From positions 40,001 to 94,250 of the forward strand of contig CACAVP010000002.1 of assembly GCA_902535975.1 (NCBI GenBank): DNA of 54,250 nt, in the 5' to 3' direction. The notes beneath the pieces are model-generated. The model searched no databases. It had not been told where the DNA came from and saw only the letters and a list, made by a program, of their open reading frames with translations. Shown piece by piece: positions 35,617 through 44,324 of the stretch (the first letter of the stretch is position 1; each line of letters begins with the position of its first letter). The position numbers and the translations under genes are program-made. This DNA comes from an uncultured Gammaproteobacteria bacterium. GTDB lineage: Bacteria > Pseudomonadota > Gammaproteobacteria > GCA-002705445 > GCA-002716945.

Positions 35617-36810
35617 TTAGTTTTCTACAGGGAAAGATAGCTCGTCGCCTTTGAATGAAGTACCTTTGTAACCAACTTCGTTGTTGATTCTGTTAGCGAT
35701 ACCTTTTTCTTCAGCTGTTGCGAATTTTTCATCCCAAGTAGCTAATCTTTTACGCATATACCAGTGCCATAGTGGTGGTACTAGTGCTAGTGCGAAAATT
35801 GTGAAGTAGCCCCAACCTGTGTTAGGTGCGCCTACGTTTTCAAGTTCCCAGAAATGTGTTTCTCCACGATCGTGGTGGTCAGCTTGACGACCGATTTCGA
35901 TGAAGAACCAGCTTGTGAACAATGTGTTGTTGTCCCAGTTATGACGATAGTCAATAGGTTGGTCTTTAACACGAATTAAGCCATAGTGCTCAAGATAGTT
36001 CAAAGCTTCTAATTCAAAGTTTGAAATTACCCACACTGTAGCAAGTGCTGCTATACCAATCCAGCCACCAGCCATAAAGAATAATACAGCTGAAGGTACT
36101 GACATCATATAACCACGAATCCAACGGTTTTGCCATGAAATGAAAGGTACTCCCATTCTTGAAAGTCTTTCTTTTTCCATGTTAAACACGAATTTTGATT
36201 GTCCTAGGTATGATAGTAAGTAGTGACCATAAATTGTACGACCGCGAGGTGCAGTTGCAGGATCATCTTCACTAGCAAGTTCTAGGTGATGGTTGTATAC
36301 GTGTGCGTAGCAGAAATGAGCTGAACCTGAAAGACCCATTGTCATTCTTGAAATAATGAATGCAAAGCCTTTGCAGTGTGATAACTCATGTCCGTAAATG
36401 ATACCTATACCGGCAAATATACCTGTTGAAAGTACTGCACCGATTAAATCTAATGAGGTAATCCCGCTATATACAGGAATTAGACCAAACCATGTTGCTG
36501 TTATTTCTACTGGTACACCTGTCATGAATCCGTATACTCTCCATGCTAGTGCAAGTTGTAGTAGTACGAATACAGGTAACATCATGTACATTACCAAGTT
36601 TTGGAATGTTGGGCTTGCTTTAGTAGTACCATCTTCTTTGTGCATTGAGCTTGAAGCTTGCTTACGAAGAATAGTGTCAACGATGACACCTACGCCTAAA
36701 AGTGCAACACCAATCCAAGAAAGCATTCCACCTGCAATCACACCTGCTAGAGTTACTAGAATTAGTGATGGTGCAAGCAAATACTTAATGTTTGCAAATA
36801 TTGTTGACAT
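35617..36810 (-). CDS. AlkB/XylM-type membrane monooxygenase with altered histidine boxes
   Basis: A 397-residue membrane protein with about six helices. HELSHC at 141-146 is the first histidine box, HVYNHH (170-175) stands where EHXXGHH is expected, NYLEHYGL (271-278) is the HYG motif shared by AlkB and XylM, and RQADHH (308-313) replaces RHSXHH. This class is a di-iron hydroxylase of alkanes or methyl-aromatics. ATG 36810 has AAAGGAGG five bases upstream, so the in-frame ATG at 36831 is rejected. Codons are more regular and G+C-richer than the surroundings, suggesting high expression. No rubredoxin gene is nearby. Confidence 0.88.
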   Translation of the reverse strand: MSTIFANIKYLLAPSLILVTLAGVIAGGMLSWIGVALLGVGVIVDTILRKQASSSMHKEDGTTKASPTFQNLVMYMMLPVFVLLQLALAWRVYGFMTGVPVEITATWFGLIPVYSGITSLDLIGAVLSTGIFAGIGIIYGHELSHCKGFAFIISRMTMGLSGSAHFCYAHVYNHHLELASEDDPATAPRGRTIYGHYLLSYLGQSKFVFNMEKERLSRMGVPFISWQNRWIRGYMMSVPSAVLFFMAGGWIGIAALATVWVISNFELEALNYLEHYGLIRVKDQPIDYRHNWDNNTLFTSWFFIEIGRQADHHDRGETHFWELENVGAPNTGWGYFTIFALALVPPLWHWYMRKRLATWDEKFATAEEKGIANRINNEVGYKGTSFKGDELSFPVEN

Positions 36811-36914
36811 AATTGCCTCCTTTGTCCGCATTTTGTCAATTAATTAAGTAGATTAGAGTATTAATATATAAGTTTTGTCTAATATATTTCTATTCTGTCT
36901 ACTTTCTGTCCATA

Positions 36915-36943
36915 ACAATATGACAGTAGCAAGGGTCTGTCAA
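36915..36943 (-). promoter_or_regulatory. Strong sigma-70 promoter of the AlkB-like gene
   Basis: On the minus strand TTGACA (36943-36938) and TATTGT (36920-36915) are 17 bases apart. The predicted transcript has a leader of about 100 bases before the ATG at 36810, containing several GACA repeats. Confidence 0.75.
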
Positions 36944-36978
36944 CATATATTTGAAAAAATTTCGGGAGTACGAAAAGG

Positions 36979-37224
36979 TTATTTTTTAGCGTATTTTTTC
37001 TTAAATTTAGCTACACGACCTTCTTTAGTCTCAATACGTCCTTTGCCTGTATAGAAAGGATGTGACTCAGAGGATGTCTCGATCTTGTATACCGGATATT
37101 CATTCCCATCCTCATATTTCATGGTTTCATTGGTCTTGATAGTAGAAGACAATAGGAAACTCTTATTGCATGTCACGTCATGAAATATTACCGGCTTGTA
37201 ATCTGGATGAATATCTTTTTTCAT
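36979..37224 (-). CDS. rpmE2: 50S ribosomal protein bL31, type B
   Basis: An 81-residue ribosomal protein. MKKDIHPDYKPVIFHDVTCNKSFLL and the SSESHPFYTGKGR segment match the B form (YkgM/RpmE2), which lacks the zinc-binding cysteine quartet of the ordinary L31; a single cysteine is present. In bacteria with both forms, the B form is made in zinc shortage; here it may simply be the only one. Confidence 0.96.
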   Translation of the reverse strand: MKKDIHPDYKPVIFHDVTCNKSFLLSSTIKTNETMKYEDGNEYPVYKIETSSESHPFYTGKGRIETKEGRVAKFKKKYAKK

Positions 37225-37285
37225 AGTGAGGGCTAATATATCATATTTTATTAAAATATTAATCTTTTAGTGCTATAAAATCATC

Positions 37286-38026
37286 ATGGAAATTATACAG
37301 ATAACAGATCTACATATATCAAAGGATAAAAGTGACTCGAAACATGATTGTGTTCCATATGAGAGGCTGGCAAAGGTTTTAGAACACATTAGGGCCAATC
37401 ATTCTCAACACTCTAATTTGGTAATTACTGGAGATCTATCTAGTGATTTTACCCTCGAATCCTATGAGAATATAAGCTCTCTTATAAAACAATTTGAATT
37501 CAATGTGAGTATTCTCCCTGGTAATCATGATGATCTCAGTATGATGAAACTCATATGTGATGACCAGATAAAATTAGAGTCACTAGACTGCGAAAATAAG
37601 TATTTTTCGATATTTAATTTTGATACACACATTCAGGATAACGTGAGGGGGGTCATAAACCAGAGTGAGATCGAAAACCTGGACTACCAATTATCAGCAA
37701 ACAGAACGAATGTTATTATTTTCTCTCATCATCCACTCATCAAAGTTAACTCAGAGTGGATTGATATTAATATCACCGAGAATAATAATCTACTTGTTCA
37801 ATTTATGCTCAAACAGAATGACATTACATTTAACGTATTTTCCGGACATGTTCATCAAGAATTTTACAAAAGAATTAACAATGTGTGCTTTTACACATCG
37901 CCATCTACATGCTATCAATTTGAAGCACAGTCAGATAATTTTAATGTTGATAGAAGCCTTAGTAATGGTTACCGTGTAATATCTTTACACGGTAACACCT
38001 TAACTACGAATGTCATCAGACTGTAG
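37286..38026 (+). CDS. CpdA-like metallophosphoesterase
   Basis: A 246-residue calcineurin-like phosphoesterase. The five metal-site motifs are visible in order: DLHIS, GDLSSD, GNHDD, SHHP and GHVH. The pattern agrees with the CpdA class of 3',5'-cyclic AMP phosphodiesterases, but substrate cannot be settled by motif alone. A TATAAA lies six bases before the ATG and no Shine-Dalgarno is present. Its stop abuts the stop of amtB, which is convergent. Confidence 0.85.
   Translation: MEIIQITDLHISKDKSDSKHDCVPYERLAKVLEHIRANHSQHSNLVITGDLSSDFTLESYENISSLIKQFEFNVSILPGNHDDLSMMKLICDDQIKLESLDCENKYFSIFNFDTHIQDNVRGVINQSEIENLDYQLSANRTNVIIFSHHPLIKVNSEWIDINITENNNLLVQFMLKQNDITFNVFSGHVHQEFYKRINNVCFYTSPSTCYQFEAQSDNFNVDRSLSNGYRVISLHGNTLTTNVIRL
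37968..37996. repeat. Perfect 12-bp inverted repeat inside the 3' end of the cpdA-like gene
   Basis: GTTACCGTGTAA (37968-37979) and TTACACGGTAAC (37985-37996) pair perfectly with a five-base loop. It lies within codons, about 30 bases before the stop, and just beyond the 3' end of amtB. Neither strand has a following U tract. Likely a 3'-end stabiliser or a barrier between the convergent transcripts. Confidence 0.75.
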
Positions 38027-39322
38027 TTAGTTATAGCTTGACTCACCATGAGAAGATATATCAACACCAGTTTCCTCATCTTCGTTGGTAACTCTCAAAT
38101 TACCTGTGAAAATTTCAGCAACTTTAATTGCAACAATTGTAAAAATGGTGCACCAAATAATTGTAAAGACTACACCAAATAATTGAATCAAAAACTGATC
38201 AGATATCGAATTCTCCATGCCTAAGCCACCAAATTGAGAGGAAGCAAAAATGGCAGTGAGGAGTGTGCCCAATATCCCACCTACTCCATGAACTGGAAAG
38301 ACATCGAGTGAATCGTCGATATTAATCTTATTCTTGATGTACTGCGTAGCCTCATAGCATATTAATCCAGCTAATGTTCCGATCAACAACGCTCCCATTG
38401 GCCCAACGAAACCAGATGCAGGGGTAATCGTTCCCAGACCAGCAACCATACCTGTAACTATTCCCAGAACACTTGGTTTTCCAGATCTTGACCATTCTCT
38501 GAACATCCACGCAAGAGATCCTGATGCAGCCCCGATGTGTGTTACAAGCATTGCCATACCAGCAGATTGATCAGCAGCTAATGCAGAGCCTGCATTGAAA
38601 CCAAACCAACCGACCCAGAGCATTGATGCACCGGCCACAGTCATACTTAAATTATGTGGTGGCATGGGGACGGTCTGAAACCCTGTTCTGTTGCCTAGGT
38701 AAATCGCTAAAACTAAAGCTGCGACACCTGCATTTATATGAACGACTGTTCCTCCAGCAAAGTCCATTAGACCCATTTCTCCTAAGAAGCCGCCGCCCCA
38801 CACCATATGACATATAGGGGCATACACCAGAATCATCCAAACGAAGCTGAATATAAACATAGATGAAAATTTCATTCTCTCAGCAAAACCGCCAACAATC
38901 AGCGCTGGTGTAATTATTGCAAAAGTTAACTGAAACATAACAAATACTGTCTCAGGAATATCACCTGACATTGAACTGGCAGATAATCCCGCTAAAAACG
39001 AATTGTCCAAGCCCCCAATATAAGAATTCAACGACCCTCCATCACCGAAGGCTAAGCTATACAAAAATGCGACCCACATGATACTTACTAGACAAGCTAG
39101 ACTGAAACATTGCATCAACACTGACAGAACATTCTTGCTTCTGACAAGCCCACCATAGAAAAAAGCTAGTCCTGGTAAGGTCATAAAAAGAACTAGTGCT
39201 GTAGAAGTTAATATCCAAGCTGTATTAGCATTAGATATCTGACCGTCAGACGCTAATGCGACATCAGCATTTAACAGAAAAAGGAGTCCACAAGCTACCC
39301 CTAGATAGATGTATTTAATCAT
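38027..39322 (-). CDS. amtB: Ammonium transporter
   Basis: A 431-residue Amt-family channel with a cleavable signal sequence (ending near ALAS) and eleven membrane helices. Family signatures are LPGLAFFYGGLVRSKN, the GGTVVHINAG pore histidine and the VHGVGG second histidine. A charged cytoplasmic tail follows. GlnK is often encoded beside it but is not here. A textbook sigma-54 promoter stands 30 bases upstream, indicating nitrogen control. Confidence 0.97.
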   Translation of the reverse strand: MIKYIYLGVACGLLFLLNADVALASDGQISNANTAWILTSTALVLFMTLPGLAFFYGGLVRSKNVLSVLMQCFSLACLVSIMWVAFLYSLAFGDGGSLNSYIGGLDNSFLAGLSASSMSGDIPETVFVMFQLTFAIITPALIVGGFAERMKFSSMFIFSFVWMILVYAPICHMVWGGGFLGEMGLMDFAGGTVVHINAGVAALVLAIYLGNRTGFQTVPMPPHNLSMTVAGASMLWVGWFGFNAGSALAADQSAGMAMLVTHIGAASGSLAWMFREWSRSGKPSVLGIVTGMVAGLGTITPASGFVGPMGALLIGTLAGLICYEATQYIKNKINIDDSLDVFPVHGVGGILGTLLTAIFASSQFGGLGMENSISDQFLIQLFGVVFTIIWCTIFTIVAIKVAEIFTGNLRVTNEDEETGVDISSHGESSYN

Positions 39323-39351
39323 AATTTTACCTCATTCAATGATTAATTTAG

Positions 39352-39367
39352 TGCAATTAGTGTGCCA
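39352..39367 (-). promoter_or_regulatory. Sigma-54 promoter of amtB
   Basis: On the minus strand the sequence is TGGCAC (39367-39362), five bases, then TTGCA (39356-39352), a full match to the -24/-12 consensus TGGCAC-N5-TTGCW. The start site would fall near 39341, about 20 bases before the amtB ATG, with a GAGG binding site between. I could not find a clear NtrC site in the next 100 bases. Confidence 0.85.
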
Positions 39368-39468
39368 AAATAGTGCGAAAGATAAAAATTAAAAAGGTTT
39401 GTAAAATACTCATTTCTGAATTAGTTTTAGGTAATACAAATTTATTTTATTTATTTATTTGCGCCTAA

Positions 39469-40590
39469 ATGGAGCATGTAGCACTAAATATGGACATTAA
39501 AACAGACATAGTAATAATTGGAGCAGGTCCTGCTGGGTCCATGGCTGCAAACGTCTTGCGTGATGCGGGTAAAAGCGTAGTAATCATAGATAAAAGCAAT
39601 TTCCCAAGACATAAGTCTTGTGCAGGCGGACTAACACCGAAGACCATATCAGAACTACCTTTTGACATCAAAGCATTAAGTCAGCATAACTCTGACAAGA
39701 TGTTATTTAAATTTACTAATGGGAAAACTGTAGATCTAAACAACGAGCTAGGTGCTTGCAAGATGGTTATCAGAGAAGAGTTTGATAACTATTTTTTTAA
39801 TTTTGTTATAAAAAAGGGAGCAGATTTCATTAATTCAAAAGTTGAGAAAATATCAGAAGATAATGAGGGGGTTGTTGTTCAGACGAACAACGAAACATTA
39901 AGATGTAAGTATCTCATTGGGGCAGATGGAGCTAACAGCACAACTAGAAGATTAATTACTAATCTGAAATATAAAAATCCTGTGTTTGCTTTCGAGGGAT
40001 TAGTCAAAAGGGAAAACTCTAAGAAAGACGTTCCAACTAAATTTGTATTTAATAAACTTGGATACAGTTGGATATTCCCCAAACAAGATCACTACAATGT
40101 TGGAATTGGCAATTTAATATTTGACCCTTCATGCCCAAAACCACGAAAAAATGACCTTTTAGATTTTGTGAGAGAAGAGCTTGAATGCGATCAACTCGAA
40201 CACATAACAGGCTTCCCAATAGGCACAGAAGGCAAATGCTATGAGCCAAGTTCGAAGAGAATGTATTTAATTGGAGACGCGGCAGGTTTCGCGGAGACTT
40301 TATTAGGAGAGGGTATATACAACGCAGTTATTTCTGGTAAATACATTGGTAATGCAATTAAAGATAGTGAGATACCAGATGTAGTCTTCGAAAAATATAC
40401 TGATTTTCTTGATGGTATGAAAAAAGAATTAGCGCTTTATAATCGAGGTGCAAAAGTTTTGTATAAAAAACAACGAATGAGTTACTGGATGCTGAAATTA
40501 TTCTTTGGGAGAAGGTTTATGGATGGATACTCAACTGGTAAAACTCTTACTGAAATAATCAAAGGTAAATATCCTTTTCCATCTATCTAG
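39469..40590 (+). CDS. FAD-dependent geranylgeranyl-reductase-type oxidoreductase
   Basis: A 373-residue flavoprotein. The FAD dinucleotide fold is VIIGAGPAGSMAA near residue 15; then FPRHKSCAGGL, the GADGANST motif and IGDAAGFAETLLGEGI, which together match the geranylgeranyl reductase family. Members reduce isoprenoid double bonds or act as halogenase-like monooxygenases. It converges on ispB (8-base overlap), so a prenyl substrate is an attractive guess. A shorter start at 39493 (MDIKTD) is equally possible. Confidence 0.86.
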   Translation: MEHVALNMDIKTDIVIIGAGPAGSMAANVLRDAGKSVVIIDKSNFPRHKSCAGGLTPKTISELPFDIKALSQHNSDKMLFKFTNGKTVDLNNELGACKMVIREEFDNYFFNFVIKKGADFINSKVEKISEDNEGVVVQTNNETLRCKYLIGADGANSTTRRLITNLKYKNPVFAFEGLVKRENSKKDVPTKFVFNKLGYSWIFPKQDHYNVGIGNLIFDPSCPKPRKNDLLDFVREELECDQLEHITGFPIGTEGKCYEPSSKRMYLIGDAAGFAETLLGEGIYNAVISGKYIGNAIKDSEIPDVVFEKYTDFLDGMKKELALYNRGAKVLYKKQRMSYWMLKLFFGRRFMDGYSTGKTLTEIIKGKYPFPSI

Positions 40591-41539
40591 TTCGTGTAGA
40601 ACAATAGCGTGTCAGATCAATCAAAACTTTCTCGTAACTACTGTTACAATCTATAGCATCGATCGCATTTTGAGTATATGTATCTATTGCTTCTAATGTA
40701 TATTTATCTGAGCCATTTTTGATAAATATTTCCCGCAATGTATCAGTGTCTGAAAGGATTTTGTTATTAAAAATTTTTTCAATGATACCCTTGTCATTTG
40801 TATTAGAGTTAATATAGCTATGAATTAAAGGTAGTGTAGACTTCCCCTCCGATAAATCTTCAGCAATATTTTTTCCTGTTTCATTGTCATCGCCAAAATA
40901 GTCAAGATAATCGTTTCTTAGTTGATATGCGATTCCGAAATTTTTACCAAATTGTTTGGCCCAATCATGATTACTACTATCTGCTATATCCATAGCAACC
41001 AGTGCTGAAGCTTCAAATAATTTTCCAGTTTTTAGATAAACTATTTCAATATATTTCTCTTTATCCTCGATAATCTTCTCTTTGTACATCAATTGCATTA
41101 CTTCTCCTTGAGATATCTTATTGGTTGTCTCAGCAAGTATTTTGTATACCCTCTCCCTGTTTATCTCCACGATCAACTCAAATGCTCTCGAATACAAAAA
41201 ATCTCCGACAAGTACAGCGCTATCATTACCCCAAAGTTTATTTGCAGTATTTATGTTATGCCTCACATCGGATTGATCGACTACATCGTCGTGAAGCAAT
41301 GTGGCAGCATGGATTAATTCAATGATTGCAGCAGACTCTATGATTTTTTTCTCATTAGACATTATCTTTGATATTAAAAATACAATAATTGGTCTAATAC
41401 GTTTTCCCCCGCTATCGATCATGTGACTTGAAAGTGTATTAATAAGGGGTATTTCAGTAGTAGTTACTTTTTTCAGAAAAGCGTTCAAATCGTCAATTTC
41501 GTTCGATAATTGATCATTTATTTCATTCAAGATAGTCAT
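40583..41539 (-). CDS. ispB: Octaprenyl-diphosphate synthase-type polyprenyl synthase
   Basis: A 318-residue trans-prenyltransferase that builds the quinone side chain. The first aspartate motif is LLHDDVVD, but the expected arginine pair afterwards reads RH instead of RR. The second motif, usually DDXXD, reads NDYLD in QLRNDYLDYF. GKNIAEDLSEGKSTLPLIH is typical. It stands divergent to rplU, as in most gammaproteobacteria. The substitutions may alter activity. Confidence 0.93.
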   Translation of the reverse strand: MTILNEINDQLSNEIDDLNAFLKKVTTTEIPLINTLSSHMIDSGGKRIRPIIVFLISKIMSNEKKIIESAAIIELIHAATLLHDDVVDQSDVRHNINTANKLWGNDSAVLVGDFLYSRAFELIVEINRERVYKILAETTNKISQGEVMQLMYKEKIIEDKEKYIEIVYLKTGKLFEASALVAMDIADSSNHDWAKQFGKNFGIAYQLRNDYLDYFGDDNETGKNIAEDLSEGKSTLPLIHSYINSNTNDKGIIEKIFNNKILSDTDTLREIFIKNGSDKYTLEAIDTYTQNAIDAIDCNSSYEKVLIDLTRYCSTRTR

Positions 41540-41635
41540 GGTCAGAAAAATATATCATATTTACTCAATCAAAAACGGGATAAAGTGGTTTATTATTTGA
41601 AAAAATAAAGGTAGAATCACTCAATTCACAACATT

Positions 41636-41944
41636 ATGAATGCAATTATTAAACAAGGTGGACATCAATATAATATAGCTGAAGGCGACGTTATTCGTGT
41701 TGACCTACTATCTGAGCCAGAGGGTAGTAAGATTGAACTTAGTAATATACTGATGGCATTCAAGGATGATGATTCAGTTATTGATAAAAAATCTCTATCT
41801 TCTATTAAAATCAAGGCAACCATCCAAAAACATGGTAGATATCCAAAGGTAAGAATAGTAAAATTTAAAAGAAGAAAACACTATATGAGGACTCAAGGTC
41901 ACAGGCAGGGTTTCTCAGAAATTAAAATAGAGTCGATTAAGTAA
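41636..41944 (+). CDS. rplU: 50S ribosomal protein bL21
   Basis: A 102-residue ribosomal protein: [20 protein letters not shown], then [17 protein letters not shown] and the final RQGFSEIKI. It heads the usual rplU-rpmA-obgE-proB operon. The 96-base gap to ispB must contain both promoters. A GGTAGAAT (-10-like) lies about 20 bases before the ATG. Confidence 0.98.
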   Translation: MNAIIKQGGHQYNIAEGDVIRVDLLSEPEGSKIELSNILMAFKDDDSVIDKKSLSSIKIKATIQKHGRYPKVRIVKFKRRKHYMRTQGHRQGFSEIKIESIK

Positions 41945-41945
41945 C

Positions 41946-42209
41946 ATGGCACATAAGAAAGCAGGCGGTAGCACAAAGAATGGAAGAGACTCAGAGTCTA
42001 AAAGGCTTGGCGTGAAAAAATATGGTAGCGAATTTGTTCACGCTGGTAATATCATCTTAAGACAAAGAGGAACTCCGGTTAAAGCAGGCGAAAATGTAGG
42101 CTGTGGTAGAGACCATACGCTATTTGCGACAAGTGATGGTTACGTTCATTTCCATAAAAAAGGACCTAATAAACATAAGTTTGTTAGCGTTCTTCCAACA
42201 AAACACTAA
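41946..42209 (+). CDS. rpmA: 50S ribosomal protein bL27
   Basis: An 87-residue protein with the exact N-terminus [16 protein letters not shown] found in L27, whose tail reaches the peptidyl-transferase centre. [15 protein letters not shown] and RQRGT follow. One base separates it from rplU. Confidence 0.99.
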   Translation: MAHKKAGGSTKNGRDSESKRLGVKKYGSEFVHAGNIILRQRGTPVKAGENVGCGRDHTLFATSDGYVHFHKKGPNKHKFVSVLPTKH

Positions 42210-42226
42210 AACATACCTTCATCGCT

Positions 42227-43237
42227 ATGAAATTTATTGATGAAACTGTCATAACAGTCAGAGCAGGCAATGGTGGTTCTGGCTGCCTGAGTTTCAGGCG
42301 AGAAAAATATATACCTTTTGGCGGGCCGGACGGTGGTGATGGTGGTAATGGTGGTTCGATAATCATAAGAGGAACTGATAGCCTGAATACTCTTGCTGAT
42401 TTCAGGAATAAGAGCATATTTACTGCTGAAAATGGCAAAGCTGGTGGCAGTAGGAATAAACACGGGAGGAATGGTGAGGATCTTGTAATTGACCTTCCTC
42501 TCGGTTGTGTAATAACAGACAATATTACAAATGAAGAGTTATGTGATTTGGATGAGGAAGATAAGACGTTTATTGTAGCAAAAGGAGGTGAACATGGTTT
42601 TGGAAATGTTCGATTTAAAACCTCCACGAATAGAGCGCCAAGAAAGAAAACTTTAGGCAAGGAGGGTGAATCTAGAGAAATAAAAATTGTCTTGAAGGTT
42701 CTAGCTGATGTTGGTCTTGTTGGTTTACCTAATGCTGGTAAAAGTTCTTTTTTACAAGCTGTCAGCATGGCGAAGCCTAAGATAGCTGATTATGAATTCA
42801 CGACGCTCACACCTAATCTCGGTGTCGTCCTATATTCAGATTATGAGAAGTATGTTGTTGCTGATATACCCGGAATAATAGAGGGTGCCTCTACTGGAGT
42901 TGGTTTAGGGACACAGTTTTTAAAGCATATAAGCCGGACTAAAATGCTATTAAATATCATTGACGGCTCTAGTAAAACATATGAGATGATAACGGATGAG
43001 ATTAAAAAAATACATCATGAGCTAGAGTCATATGATGAAACATTAGTCAAAAAAGATTTATGGGTCGTCATTAATAAAATAGACTTGGTAAGTGATGAGG
43101 ATTTAAATGGTCTAAGAAATATGTTTAAGATGACAAAACTTGATGTGTATTTTGTATCCACTGTTACAAAGATAGGGATAGAAGAATTAACAGATAATAT
43201 TTATGAGTTCCTAAAATATGAGAATAGAATTAAATAA
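42227..43237 (+). CDS. obgE: GTPase Obg
   Basis: A 336-residue GTPase acting in 50S assembly and stringent control. The N-terminal Obg fold is glycine-rich (GNGGSGCLSF, GGPDGGDGGNGG); the G domain starts near residue 160 with GLPNAGKSS, DIPGIIEGAS and NKID. The acidic C-terminal tail of E. coli ObgE is absent. It overlaps proB by 20 bases. Confidence 0.97.
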   Translation: MKFIDETVITVRAGNGGSGCLSFRREKYIPFGGPDGGDGGNGGSIIIRGTDSLNTLADFRNKSIFTAENGKAGGSRNKHGRNGEDLVIDLPLGCVITDNITNEELCDLDEEDKTFIVAKGGEHGFGNVRFKTSTNRAPRKKTLGKEGESREIKIVLKVLADVGLVGLPNAGKSSFLQAVSMAKPKIADYEFTTLTPNLGVVLYSDYEKYVVADIPGIIEGASTGVGLGTQFLKHISRTKMLLNIIDGSSKTYEMITDEIKKIHHELESYDETLVKKDLWVVINKIDLVSDEDLNGLRNMFKMTKLDVYFVSTVTKIGIEELTDNIYEFLKYENRIK

Positions 43238-44324
43238 AGCGAAGAAAATCGTTATCAAGTTAGGCAGTTCTATTATCGATAATCAAGATGCCATGATCAT
43301 TAATGGGATATGCACTAGTGTAACAGAATTCTTAAAGGAGAATAAGGAGGTAATACTTGTAACCTCAGGTGCAATATCACAAGGCATGAAGGTAATGGAT
43401 GTTAAAAATAAGCCAAAAGATATTAAAAAGCTTCAGTCACTAGCAGCGGTTGGGCAACAAAAGCTTATGTTGATGTATGAGAAAATATTTTCTGAACATG
43501 GTTTTCAAACTGCACAAGTACTCATAACGCACAATGATATCAACGATAGAGTTCGCTACTTAAATATTAAAGGAACCCTGGAGGAATTATTAAATAATGG
43601 AGTGATACCAATTATTAATGAAAACGATGTTGTATCAACTGAGGAAATCAAGTTGGGTGATAATGATAATTTAGCATCCATGATAGCGAATCTAGTAGAT
43701 GCAGATTTACTTATAATTCTCACTGATCAAAAAGGTATGTATCATAAAAATCCTGACAGCTATAAAGATGCCAAACTAATTAATAGAATTAAAATTGAGG
43801 ATCTAAAAGATTTTGATTCTGACTTTAGTACTCATAGTGAAATTGGTACTGGTGGATTTATCACTAAAATACAGGCAGCTAAAAGAGCTGATCTATCAAA
43901 TACATACACTGTCATAGCAAATGGACTAGAGAAAAATATTATCAATAATATATTTACAAATAATGATGTCGGTACATTATTCATACCAAGTGAAAAAAAA
44001 ATCAGTGCGAAAAAACAGTGGCTGGATACAACAGATAGTAGAGGATCAATCGTAATTGATGATGGTGCCTGCAAAGCTATAAATGATAATAATAGTCTTC
44101 TTCTAGTGGGTGTGAGTGCTGTCGTGGGATATTTTGAGAAAGGCGATGTGATTCAATGCATGGATAGCAATCACTCATGTATAGCAAAAGGAATAGTGAA
44201 CTATTCATCTAGGGATGTTATGAGGGCAAAAGGGAAATCTGCAGATGCTATTGCAGAAGAGTTGGGTAGTGAATTCAGCAAAGAACTCATTCATGTGGAT
44301 AACTTGATAGTTATAGAGACTTAA
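43218..44324 (+). CDS. proB: Glutamate 5-kinase
   Basis: A 368-residue kinase of proline synthesis with the amino-acid-kinase domain (KIVIKLGSSII, then GAISQGM, PIINENDVV and GTGGFITKIQAA) and a C-terminal PUA domain from about residue 275. Starting inside obgE, it is the usual distal gene of this operon. Convergent with rpsT, overlapping 14 bases. No proA in the window. Confidence 0.97.
   Translation: MRIELNKAKKIVIKLGSSIIDNQDAMIINGICTSVTEFLKENKEVILVTSGAISQGMKVMDVKNKPKDIKKLQSLAAVGQQKLMLMYEKIFSEHGFQTAQVLITHNDINDRVRYLNIKGTLEELLNNGVIPIINENDVVSTEEIKLGDNDNLASMIANLVDADLLIILTDQKGMYHKNPDSYKDAKLINRIKIEDLKDFDSDFSTHSEIGTGGFITKIQAAKRADLSNTYTVIANGLEKNIINNIFTNNDVGTLFIPSEKKISAKKQWLDTTDSRGSIVIDDGACKAINDNNSLLLVGVSAVVGYFEKGDVIQCMDSNHSCIAKGIVNYSSRDVMRAKGKSADAIAEELGSEFSKELIHVDNLIVIET

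Noticed and set aside
36811-36831. Upstream ATG of the AlkB-like gene
   Set aside because: The Shine-Dalgarno AAAGGAGG lies inside these seven codons and is correctly spaced for the ATG at 36810.
39368-39468. NtrC binding site upstream of the amtB sigma-54 promoter
   Set aside because: I looked for GCAC-N-GTGC palindromes in the intergenic region and found only partial direct GCACTA repeats overlapping the promoter itself.
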